DNA of 24,698 bases, from contig CAWVWF010000027.1 in the NCBI GenBank assembly GCA_963933885.1, positions 1 through 24,698 of the forward strand, given 5' to 3'. The first letter of the stretch is position 1. Each line of letters opens with the position of its first letter. The notes below the pieces were generated by a model. The model worked only from the letters and a program-made list of their open reading frames with translations. It had not been told where the DNA came from and ran no database searches. Made by a program: the position numbers and the translations under genes. The stretch is from CAWVWF01 sp963933885 (GTDB lineage Bacteria > Bacteroidota > Bacteroidia > Flavobacteriales_C > GCA-002722245). This document shows, in pieces, positions 9,734-15,995 of the stretch.

Positions 9734-10369
9734 ATGCAAAAATTATTTTTATTTCTTCTATTATCAACCTTTATAGCTCAAGGGCAGAAAACATTTACAA
9801 ATAGTATTCACGGAGATTTAACATTTAATCAAATCCAAGGAGATGGTTATGTTGGATATAATCATATCGGTTTTCAAGTTGGTTTTGGAACTATGTTTAA
9901 AGTAGCAGAAAATCATAGACTAGGTTTTGAAATTAACTATGCTCAACGTGGAAGTAGACAAAGAATCAATTTAAAAAAATTTGTGACTAATGATTTTAAG
10001 TTATACTTAAATTATGTTGATGTTCCAGTTTTTTACATTTTTCCAAAATGGGGTATTAATTTCGAAGTAGGTCCTGTTTTTTCTTATTTAATTGATGACA
10101 CTTACACAACAAATGGTATTGAAAACAACCTTGCTAACGCCTATAATGAAGTAGAATTGGGTTTACTTTTAAGTGCTAACTTTAAAATTTCTGAAAAACT
10201 ATATTTTAAGATTCGTGCTAACAATTCAATAACTGGAATATTTAAAACCCCAGAGACAAGTACTGGTTATTTTTGGCAATCCGGAGCATTTCATAGAGGA
10301 TTAGGCGTTAATTTATCCTACTATTTTTCAAAACCAAATATCGGAGACTCTGGAACTTTAGAATTATAA
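9734..10369 (+). CDS. Small outer membrane beta-barrel protein (OMP_b-brl_2/PorT-like)
   Basis: The protein has 211 residues with a signal peptide (MQKLFLFLLLSTFIAQGQ). After it come alternating amphipathic strands with Gly and aromatic residues: VGYNHIGFQVGFG, HRLGFEINYAQRG, YLNYVDVPVFYIF, INFEVGPVFSYLI and LGVNLSYYF. The fourth element, a Y-x-D-V-P-V strand followed by a GPVFSY hairpin, is typical of the Bacteroidota outer-membrane barrel family PF13568. It starts 4 nt after the thioredoxin-fold gene and is the last gene of the 1912-10369 run. Function is unknown; barrels of this size are probably structural or minor channel proteins. Confidence 0.8.
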   Translation: MQKLFLFLLLSTFIAQGQKTFTNSIHGDLTFNQIQGDGYVGYNHIGFQVGFGTMFKVAENHRLGFEINYAQRGSRQRINLKKFVTNDFKLYLNYVDVPVFYIFPKWGINFEVGPVFSYLIDDTYTTNGIENNLANAYNEVELGLLLSANFKISEKLYFKIRANNSITGIFKTPETSTGYFWQSGAFHRGLGVNLSYYFSKPNIGDSGTLEL

Positions 10370-10427
10370 TTTTCTCCTCCATAGATTTTTCTTATATCAT
10401 TCGAATTTTTTTATGCTTCATTTAATG

Positions 10428-10435
10428 TAATTTTG
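10428..10435 (+). promoter_or_regulatory. Candidate -7 promoter element (TAnnTTTG) of the ABC transporter gene
   Basis: TAATTTTG matches the Bacteroidota -7 consensus exactly. It ends only 4 nt before the ATG at 10440, so a transcript starting about 5-7 nt downstream would be leaderless. No clear TTG -33 element is found at the expected distance, which lowers confidence. Confidence 0.35.
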
Positions 10436-10439
10436 CTTT

Positions 10440-12197
10440 ATGACTGAAGTAAAAAATAAGGTATCTATTGGGTCGGTTTTTAAGACTATTATTTGGCCAA
10501 GAAGGAAACTGGTTTTTTTAGGTCTTATATTAATTATTATAAGTAGATCGGCAAGTTTAGTTATGCCTATTGAAATAAAAACGCTGTTGGATGATGTTGT
10601 TCCGGCATCAGATCTAGATGGTTTGTATGCGGTGCTTTTTAAAGTAGTAGCCGCATTATTTATTCAGGCAACAACAGGTTTTGCCTTAACTAGATTATTA
10701 AGCGTAGAGGCTCAGTTTTTAATTTCAGAATTAAGAGCTCAGGTTCAACGAAAAATATTATCTCTTCCAATTTCTTATTTTGATAACCATAAATCAGGAG
10801 AACTTGTTTCCAGAATAATGTCGGATGTTGAAGGGGTTAGGAATATCATTGGAACTGGATTAGTCCAGTTGGTTGGAGGTACTTTAACAGCGATTGTGTC
10901 ATTAGTAATGTTAATTAATATAAATGCTTGGATGACATTATTCGTTCTTGCACCAGTTGCAATTTTTGCAGTTGTTGCCTTAAAAGCGTTTAGTTTTATA
11001 CGTCCGATTTTCAGAAAAAGAGGAGAGATTAATGCTGAAGTAACTGGACGTTTAACTGAAACATTAAATGGTGTAAGAGTAATAAAAGGGTTTAATGCTG
11101 AGGATCAAGAAAACCTTATGTTTCAGAAAGGAGTGGATAAGCTTTTTCAGAATGTTAAGAAGAGTTTAACGGCAACAGCTTTAATGACGAGTTCATCTGC
11201 TTTTTTATTAGGTCTTGCTTCTGCAGGAATTATGGGAATAGGTGGGTACTATATGATGGGAGATGCTGTAAATCCACCAACGATGACACCCGGAGATTTT
11301 ATTTCTTTTACTGTTCTATTAGGATTCATGATTGCGCCGATTGTACAGATGAGTAATATTGGAAGTCAAATGACGGAAGCATTTGCAGGTTTAGATAGGA
11401 CTCAAGAAATAATGAATTTGGATCCTGAGAATGATGACGCTGTAAGAACTATATTTTTGGATTCGATTAAAGGAGATATTGAGTTTGACAATGTTTCTTT
11501 CGAATACGATCAAGGAAAAGAAGTACTTCACAATATAAGTTTTAAGGCGCCTAAAGGAAGTGTAACAGCTTTGGTAGGAACTTCAGGGAGTGGGAAATCT
11601 ACAATTGCTGGATTAGCATCTAGTTTTTTAAATCCTTCTTCTGGAACGATTACGATTGATGGTAAGGATCTTTCGAAAGTTAACCTTTCAAGTTACAGAC
11701 AGTACTTAGGGGTTGTGCTTCAAGATGATTTCTTATTTGAAGGAACGATTAAAGAAAATATACTTTTCTCAAACCCAAAGGCTACTGATTATGAAGTTGA
11801 AAAAGCTGTGAAAGCCGCTTATGTTGACGAATTTACTAAACGTTTTGATGATGGCTTAGGAACAATCATTGGAGAACGAGGTGTTAAACTTTCAGGAGGA
11901 CAAAGACAAAGAATTACAATTGCAAGAGCTATACTTGCAAATCCACAAGTTATATTCTTAGATGAAGCAACTTCTAATTTGGATACTGAAAGCGAATCGT
12001 ATATTCAGAAGAGTTTAGCCACATTAATGGAAGGTAGAACTACCTTCGTAATTGCACACAGATTAAGTACGATCAGAAAGGCGACAAAGATTTTAGTTAT
12101 TGAAGAAGGTAAGGTAGAAGAAAGAGGAACTCATGATGAATTGATTGAAAAGAAAGGTCGTTACCATGACTTATTTACTTATCAGAGTAGAATCTAA
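10440..12197 (+). CDS. MsbA-type ABC exporter half-transporter (fused membrane and ATPase domains)
   Basis: The 585-residue protein has the usual size and order of an ABC exporter half. Six membrane segments lie in residues ~20-320. The nucleotide-binding domain follows, with Walker A GTSGSGKST (~378-386), Q-loop VVLQDD, signature LSGGQRQR (~483), Walker B VIFLDEATS (~503) and the H-loop His in AHRLST (~538). It should work as a homodimer in the inner membrane, exporting a lipid, peptide or drug. Sequence places it with MsbA/LmrA-like proteins, but the substrate is not decidable and no second half-transporter is nearby. It begins 70 nt after the barrel gene, with a possible own promoter next to the start codon. 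Its stop is one base from the stop of the convergent peroxidase gene. Confidence 0.95.
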   Translation: MTEVKNKVSIGSVFKTIIWPRRKLVFLGLILIIISRSASLVMPIEIKTLLDDVVPASDLDGLYAVLFKVVAALFIQATTGFALTRLLSVEAQFLISELRAQVQRKILSLPISYFDNHKSGELVSRIMSDVEGVRNIIGTGLVQLVGGTLTAIVSLVMLININAWMTLFVLAPVAIFAVVALKAFSFIRPIFRKRGEINAEVTGRLTETLNGVRVIKGFNAEDQENLMFQKGVDKLFQNVKKSLTATALMTSSSAFLLGLASAGIMGIGGYYMMGDAVNPPTMTPGDFISFTVLLGFMIAPIVQMSNIGSQMTEAFAGLDRTQEIMNLDPENDDAVRTIFLDSIKGDIEFDNVSFEYDQGKEVLHNISFKAPKGSVTALVGTSGSGKSTIAGLASSFLNPSSGTITIDGKDLSKVNLSSYRQYLGVVLQDDFLFEGTIKENILFSNPKATDYEVEKAVKAAYVDEFTKRFDDGLGTIIGERGVKLSGGQRQRITIARAILANPQVIFLDEATSNLDTESESYIQKSLATLMEGRTTFVIAHRLSTIRKATKILVIEEGKVEERGTHDELIEKKGRYHDLFTYQSRI

Positions 12198-12198
12198 T

Positions 12199-13230
12199 TT
12201 ACCAAGGATTACTGAAATCTGGATTTTTTATAAAAGTTGTATCTGATAGCGTTTTGAGAAAAGCTAATAGTTGTAATTTTTCAAGTGGAGTCCAATTAAA
12301 ACTGGTTGAATTAGCAGTCATTACTGGATCAAGTGTTGAAGAGAATTTAACACTATCACTATAAAAGTCTATAACCTCTTCTAAGGTGTTAAATCTGCCA
12401 TCATGCATGTATGGGGCTGAGAACTCAATATTTCTTAACGTAGGCGTTCTAAACTTAGCTCTATCAAAGTTATTACCAGTTACGTCCTCATATCCAATAT
12501 CAGTTGCTATAAGATCTAATCCATTATTGTGAAAATCATTGTCTGTAAATAATGGTTGTCCATGACAATGGAAGCATTCTCCTGTTTCAGAGAAAAATAT
12601 GTTAAATCCAGCAGCCTCTAATGGAGTTAAATTATAATTCCCCTTAATTGATAAATCAAATTTTGATTTATCAGAAATAAGTGTTCTTTCAAACTGAGCT
12701 ATCGCCATTGTTACGAGCTCTTTGGTTATTGTTACTTCTGAAAAAGCAGCTTTGAAATAGGCTGGATAGTTTTTGTGATGATTTAATTTGAAAACAACGT
12801 TTGTCCAATCGTCATGCATTTCAATAGGATTTTCAACAGGACCTTCTGCTTGATTTTCTAAACTTGATGATCTACCATCCCAGAAAGCAGTGCTTAACCA
12901 ACCTGCATTAACAATGGCAGATGCATTGCGGTTCCCTGGGAATCCATCCACTCCAATACTAAATTGTTTGGGATCTGAAAATGCAAATTCTTGCTGGTGG
13001 CAACTAGAACATGACTGAGTACTGTCACTAGAAAGTATTGGATCATAAAATAGTTTTCGTCCTAATTCAACACCTTCGATTGTAAGTGGATTATTATCAG
13101 GCATTGGCATGGAAGGAAAGCCATTTGTGGTAACGATAAGATGGGTGTGGTTATGAGTATCTGTTATGATTACATCATCTTTACAACCTATAAAGCATAT
13201 GACACCAATAAATAAGACTAAATATTTCAT
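12199..13230 (-). CDS. MbnH-like diheme cytochrome c peroxidase/MauG-family lipoprotein
   Basis: A lipobox (FIGC, Cys16) ends a short signal peptide, so the protein should be membrane-anchored in the envelope. Two c-type heme motifs are present, CSSCH (74-78) and CFHCH (219-223). Family landmarks include FAFSD (82-86), the inter-heme region NAGWLSTAFWDGR (Trp111, Trp117), GPVENPIEM, and APYMHDGRF near the second heme (Met275). Length (343) is normal. In methanotrophs MbnH belongs to this superfamily and oxidises a Trp of its partner MbnP to kynurenine. The MbnP-family gene lies directly upstream (43 nt gap), so that role is more likely here than plain H2O2 detoxification. A strong hairpin in the gap may lower its expression relative to MbnP. 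Confidence 0.9.
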   Translation of the reverse strand: MKYLVLFIGVICFIGCKDDVIITDTHNHTHLIVTTNGFPSMPMPDNNPLTIEGVELGRKLFYDPILSSDSTQSCSSCHQQEFAFSDPKQFSIGVDGFPGNRNASAIVNAGWLSTAFWDGRSSSLENQAEGPVENPIEMHDDWTNVVFKLNHHKNYPAYFKAAFSEVTITKELVTMAIAQFERTLISDKSKFDLSIKGNYNLTPLEAAGFNIFFSETGECFHCHGQPLFTDNDFHNNGLDLIATDIGYEDVTGNNFDRAKFRTPTLRNIEFSAPYMHDGRFNTLEEVIDFYSDSVKFSSTLDPVMTANSTSFNWTPLEKLQLLAFLKTLSDTTFIKNPDFSNPW

Positions 13231-13234
13231 ATTG

Positions 13235-13266
13235 AAAAATTCCCTTCCTTATCGAATAAGGAAGGG
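13235..13266 (-). terminator. Intergenic hairpin with short T-run between the MbnP and MbnH-like genes
   Basis: On the minus strand a perfect 11-bp stem (CCCTTCCTTAT, 3-nt loop, ATAAGGAAGGG; 13242-13266) is followed by AATTTTTC. It begins 7 nt after the MbnP stop and ends just before the MbnH-like start codon. It looks like a partial terminator or an mRNA 3'-end stabiliser inside an operon, and would give more MbnP than MbnH transcript. Confidence 0.65.
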
Positions 13267-13273
13267 GTGGTTT

Positions 13274-14023
13274 TTAATTTATGATTGCAGTGAAAACTGA
13301 ATTTCCATTTGCTTTTAATGCCATTTGAGCTTGCATATTCACCATTATCATTGAAGGGTATGCAGCAAAATCGTAATTGTTAGGATCTGTGAACCATTCA
13401 TTTACATTCATTTGAATTTTTATAGAAATATCTTCTGTGCTAACTGTAAAGTTAGAATTTGGAAGTTCTAAATTTATATGATACGGATCCCCCATTGATG
13501 CTCCAGTGTGAACAGCATAGTTTTTTGGAATGTTCAATTGAAGAGAGTCATAGGAACCTTCAAGTTTCATATAATGATAACCACCACCCATTGGATCTGG
13601 CCAATTCATTCCAATAGCTTCAATACTTGTTAATGTATTGCTAATGTTAGCTGTTGAATCAAGTCCAAAGATTAATGAAATTTTCTCGTAAGTTCCTGTT
13701 GGAATATCTACCTGGTCATCTAAAGTGAATGTAGTTGGATCTTCAGCATCTATATAAAAAGGACCTTTAAGCGTTGTTTTACTACCACCTGCTTTATGAA
13801 GCTCTACATTACTTATGAAATACTTTAATGTTTGTACTTCGTATTTATGTCCTACACTATTTACATATTTTATAGTGTCAAATTCTAAATCTTGAGCATC
13901 TACTTTATGTTCAACACTCAATGTTAAATGAGGATGTTGGTCTTCTATTTTCGCATCTTCTTCACATGAAGAAAATAATAATATATTCGATATAGCGAAT
14001 ATTGATAAAGCTAATTTTTTCAT
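13274..14023 (-). CDS. MbnP-family copper-binding lipoprotein
   Basis: A lipobox (LFSSC, Cys20) marks a 249-residue envelope lipoprotein. The family pattern is clear: the GHKYEVQTLKYFISNVEL block (59-76), GTYEKISLIFGLDS (110-123), the signature MNWPDPMGGGYHYMKLEG (139-156), the V-N-E-W segment (207-210) and the Met-rich tail with NMQAQMALKANG (229-240). These match the MbnP domain (PF20243). It has only two Trp (141 and 210) and eight His (30, 32, 39, 59, 76, 150, 172, 182), so kynurenine and copper-ligand candidates are few. Studied MbnP binds copper only after its MbnH partner modifies a Trp. The adjacent diheme gene fits this pairing. No methanobactin synthesis genes are visible, so a more general copper-handling role is likely. 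Confidence 0.87.
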   Translation of the reverse strand: MKKLALSIFAISNILLFSSCEEDAKIEDQHPHLTLSVEHKVDAQDLEFDTIKYVNSVGHKYEVQTLKYFISNVELHKAGGSKTTLKGPFYIDAEDPTTFTLDDQVDIPTGTYEKISLIFGLDSTANISNTLTSIEAIGMNWPDPMGGGYHYMKLEGSYDSLQLNIPKNYAVHTGASMGDPYHINLELPNSNFTVSTEDISIKIQMNVNEWFTDPNNYDFAAYPSMIMVNMQAQMALKANGNSVFTAIIN

Positions 14024-14026
14024 TTT

Positions 14027-14110
14027 ATACGTTTAGTGTCTATTCAAGACAAATAATTAAAGTGCTGAAAATACTCCAGCAAAAAATTCATTAATAAGTT
14101 CTAAACGTAT
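14027..14110 (-). repeat. 10-bp inverted repeat bracketing the MbnP leader
   Basis: ATACGTTTAG at 14027-14036 and its exact complement CTAAACGTAT at 14101-14110 flank the 77-nt gap upstream of the MbnP gene. One arm overlaps the stop codon of the Cys-cluster gene. The other lies 3 nt before the MbnP ATG. Paired in mRNA they would enclose a 64-nt loop and could hide the start region; as DNA they could be two halves of a regulator site. Confidence 0.45.
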
Positions 14111-14472
14111 TGGGGAGGATGATCTATATAAGTTAATAGGTCTTTTGATATGTAAACTTTTAGAGTGGGTATTTCAATTCGTTCGATAAAACTTTTAATT
14201 GTTTTAATTTGAACTTGATGAATACTTCCTATTGGATAAGTTGCTTCTTTACTAAACGATTCCTCTTTGTTTTCTTCAGTTTGAACTGCTTTGATAAGCT
14301 GCTTTTTTAAGTGACATTTCCCTTCACATTTAAGGATTGGCTTATCTTTATTCTCACAATACTTTTCTATAATTTCAGCCTTGTTTATACTATAATCTAT
14401 ATACGGAGCTATAGGATTAAGTAAAGCTAAAAAGTAAATTACTAAAAATGATATTGCAAGAATTGGTTTCAT
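14101..14472 (-). CDS. Short exported protein with a C-x9-C-x3-C-H cluster, probable metal-linked function
   Basis: The protein has 123 residues. A hydrophobic N-terminal segment (residues ~4-20) is a signal peptide or single membrane anchor. Directly after it come Cys39, Cys49, Cys53 and His54 in the context KYCENKDKP and KCEGKCHLKKQL. A charged linker follows (many Lys and Glu), and the protein ends in HPPQYV. Similar short proteins with a CxGKC-LxKQL core occur in Bacteroidota beside metal-uptake genes (from memory, no search done). The Cys/His cluster resembles a soft-metal site. It lies 77 nt before the MbnP gene and 26 nt after the lipoprotein gene, on the same strand, which supports a copper-related role as chaperone or sensor; this is inference. 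No named function is known to me. Confidence 0.8.
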   Translation of the reverse strand: MKPILAISFLVIYFLALLNPIAPYIDYSINKAEIIEKYCENKDKPILKCEGKCHLKKQLIKAVQTEENKEESFSKEATYPIGSIHQVQIKTIKSFIERIEIPTLKVYISKDLLTYIDHPPQYV

Positions 14473-14483
14473 TTCCCTTTAAA

Positions 14484-14498
14484 AATACAAAATGTATT
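14484..14498 (-). promoter_or_regulatory. Possible operator: AATACA-n3-TGTATT palindrome
   Basis: A perfect 6-bp-arm palindrome fills most of the 26-nt gap between the lipoprotein stop and the ATG at 14472. Its core TACA-n3-TGTA resembles the TACA-n2-TGTA operators of BlaI/CopY-type repressors but has one extra central base. On the minus strand T residues follow it, so a small RNA hairpin is an alternative. Confidence 0.3.
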
Positions 14499-15374
14499 CT
14501 ATAATCCTCCTAATTCTGAAAGTAAAGCAGCTTCTGAAACTTTATTCATAGTTAAGACAATTGTTAAATTTGCTGTTACCGTAACTGTTTGTTTATGAAG
14601 GTAGAAGTTATCGTTTTGATCCATTGCCATTGCTACAACAGTAACACTTTCTCCTATAGGAGCATTTTCAATTTTCAAGTCTGATCCTTGAAGCATACCA
14701 TGGTAGTTTTGCCCTGCAAGGAATAAACTAATAAATTCACCACCTTGTTTATCTGTTGTGAAAACAATATCAGTTGTTCCTGTAGAAGCTCCATTTTTAC
14801 CACAATTTTGCCAACCTAATTTTGCTAAGCCAAGTCCGTATTTCCCGGTGTCAATTACAGTAGAACCGTCACTTGACAAATTCCAATTTCCATATTCATC
14901 ATTTGGATGATTACCTTGGTAAACTTTCATATTGGCTACAGTTGGTGTTGTAGATAAAACAACAGGGTAAAATTTCCCTGGAATCACAACCAATTCATTT
15001 CCCGCATGACATGCTCTTACTTTTATTTCTCCTCCAGTTTCTAGAATGCTTGTTCCAGATAAGGAAGGCATCTGGAATAAAATCATGTCTTTATATGTAT
15101 AAAGCTCTATTAATTTTAAAGAATATGGAAAGGGAACAGTATCACCATTAGGGTACATTAATACATCTCGGAACCCCCATAACTCTGTACCATCTTTTCC
15201 AACGACTGGTCCACTTCCTGAATCTGAAGTTATTATGAATTCTTGTTCTTGAGGTTTATTTTTATTGAAGAAAGCGTCCATTGATTCGAATTCAGGTTCT
15301 TCATCAATTCTATCTTTATTACAACTTGTTACTGCAATTGATGCAACGATTAAGGAAAGGAATATCTTTTTCAT
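14499..15374 (-). CDS. Bacteroidota surface-type lipoprotein of unknown function
   Basis: The N-terminus (MKKIFLSLIVASIAVTSC) ends in a clear lipobox with Cys18. Residues ~45-130 follow a pattern I recognise in many Bacteroidota lipoproteins: GKDGTELWGFRDVL, then a predicted strand with K-L-I-E-L-Y, a D-M-I-L-F-Q-M-P segment, and ILETGGEIKVRA. A second beta-rich part (~190-285) ends in VTVTANLTIVLTMNK. Besides the lipid Cys there are two more, in RACHAG and WQNCG. No catalytic motif is visible. It sits 9 nt after the barrel gene and 26 nt before the Cys-cluster gene, so it is probably part of the same transcription unit as the MbnP/MbnH pair. Nothing in its sequence shows the function; an accessory or outer-membrane partner of the copper module is an inference from position. 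Confidence 0.8.
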   Translation of the reverse strand: MKKIFLSLIVASIAVTSCNKDRIDEEPEFESMDAFFNKNKPQEQEFIITSDSGSGPVVGKDGTELWGFRDVLMYPNGDTVPFPYSLKLIELYTYKDMILFQMPSLSGTSILETGGEIKVRACHAGNELVVIPGKFYPVVLSTTPTVANMKVYQGNHPNDEYGNWNLSSDGSTVIDTGKYGLGLAKLGWQNCGKNGASTGTTDIVFTTDKQGGEFISLFLAGQNYHGMLQGSDLKIENAPIGESVTVVAMAMDQNDNFYLHKQTVTVTANLTIVLTMNKVSEAALLSELGGL

Positions 15375-15383
15375 AAGTGCTTT

Positions 15384-15908
15384 TTATAAACTTGTGTACG
15401 CTGGACAAATATGCTTACTTCTACCTGAGCAGTCACCAAAGTAGACGAGCACTCCTAGACGAAGGTTGCTTTCCCACCACTTAGAATCAGCTCGATATTC
15501 TAAAAATGGACGAATACACCCTCTATTTCTTACTATTCCACCACCTAATTCTGCTGTGAAATTTGATAGCTGTGCTTTACTTAAGGTAGAACTTTCCCAG
15601 TTCATCCATCGGTTGTAATGTGGCCCAGCAATCGCATAAACACCCCATTTTGTTTCTGGAGTGAAATTAAAATGAAGGTTTGCACCAAAATAATATTCGC
15701 TAATATTTGAAAAACCCGGGAAATAAGTAAATTGTGGAGCAACTACTATTCGATCAGTAAAATGTAAATGTGAACGTACTCCAAAGCCAATTTCATTAAT
15801 AGGAACATTATAGGCGATTTCAGCTCCGATTCCCCATTCTTTAATGACTTGAGATTTAAGTGTTGAAATAGAGAAAAGTAAGATTGTAATTAAGGATAGC
15901 TTTTTCAA
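15384..15908 (-). CDS. Small outer membrane beta-barrel protein, TTG start
   Basis: TTG at 15908 is preferred because it gives an exact signal peptide (MKKLSLITILLFSISTLKSQ, counting TTG as Met). It also follows a perfect TAnnTTTG element by about 18 nt. The upstream ATG at 15953 would add 15 residues encoded by the promoter itself. The 174-residue product has Gly/aromatic amphipathic strands (WGIGAEIAYNV, IGFGVRSHLHF, EYYFGANLHFNF, GVYAIAGPHYN, SNFTAELGGGIV, LRLGVLVYFG) typical of an eight-to-ten strand barrel. It ends with two Cys in GDCSGRSKHICPAY. It is the first gene of the putative copper module, 9 nt before the lipoprotein. Function unknown; a small channel or anchor is possible. Confidence 0.75.
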   Translation of the reverse strand: MKKLSLITILLFSISTLKSQVIKEWGIGAEIAYNVPINEIGFGVRSHLHFTDRIVVAPQFTYFPGFSNISEYYFGANLHFNFTPETKWGVYAIAGPHYNRWMNWESSTLSKAQLSNFTAELGGGIVRNRGCIRPFLEYRADSKWWESNLRLGVLVYFGDCSGRSKHICPAYTSL

Positions 15909-15926
15909 GGGAGGGTGCTTTAGATG

Positions 15927-15934
15927 CAAAACTA
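15927..15934 (-). promoter_or_regulatory. Promoter -7 element (TAGTTTTG) of the putative copper module
   Basis: An exact TAnnTTTG match on the minus strand lies 18 nt before the TTG start at 15908. A TTG about 16 nt upstream (15951-15953) may be the -33 element, slightly closer than usual. It suggests that the 15908-12199 genes are transcribed apart from the sensor gene upstream. Confidence 0.55.
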
Positions 15935-15975
15935 CAAACAATAAAGAAGCCAATAATTGAGATAAAATTATCTTA

Positions 15976-15995
15976 TTAACATTGATACATGTTAA
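15976..15995 (-). other. AT-rich hairpin overlapping the sensor gene stop codon
   Basis: A perfect 7-bp stem with a 6-nt loop (TTAACAT / ATGTTAA) includes the stop codon of the 19213-15992 gene. A second small palindrome follows at 15960-15973. Neither has a good T-run, so termination would be weak and some read-through into the next genes is expected. Confidence 0.25.

Noticed and set aside
12199..13230. Simple hydrogen peroxide-scavenging cytochrome c peroxidase
   Set aside because: Not excluded by sequence, but the adjacent MbnP-family gene makes the MbnH-type role the better reading.
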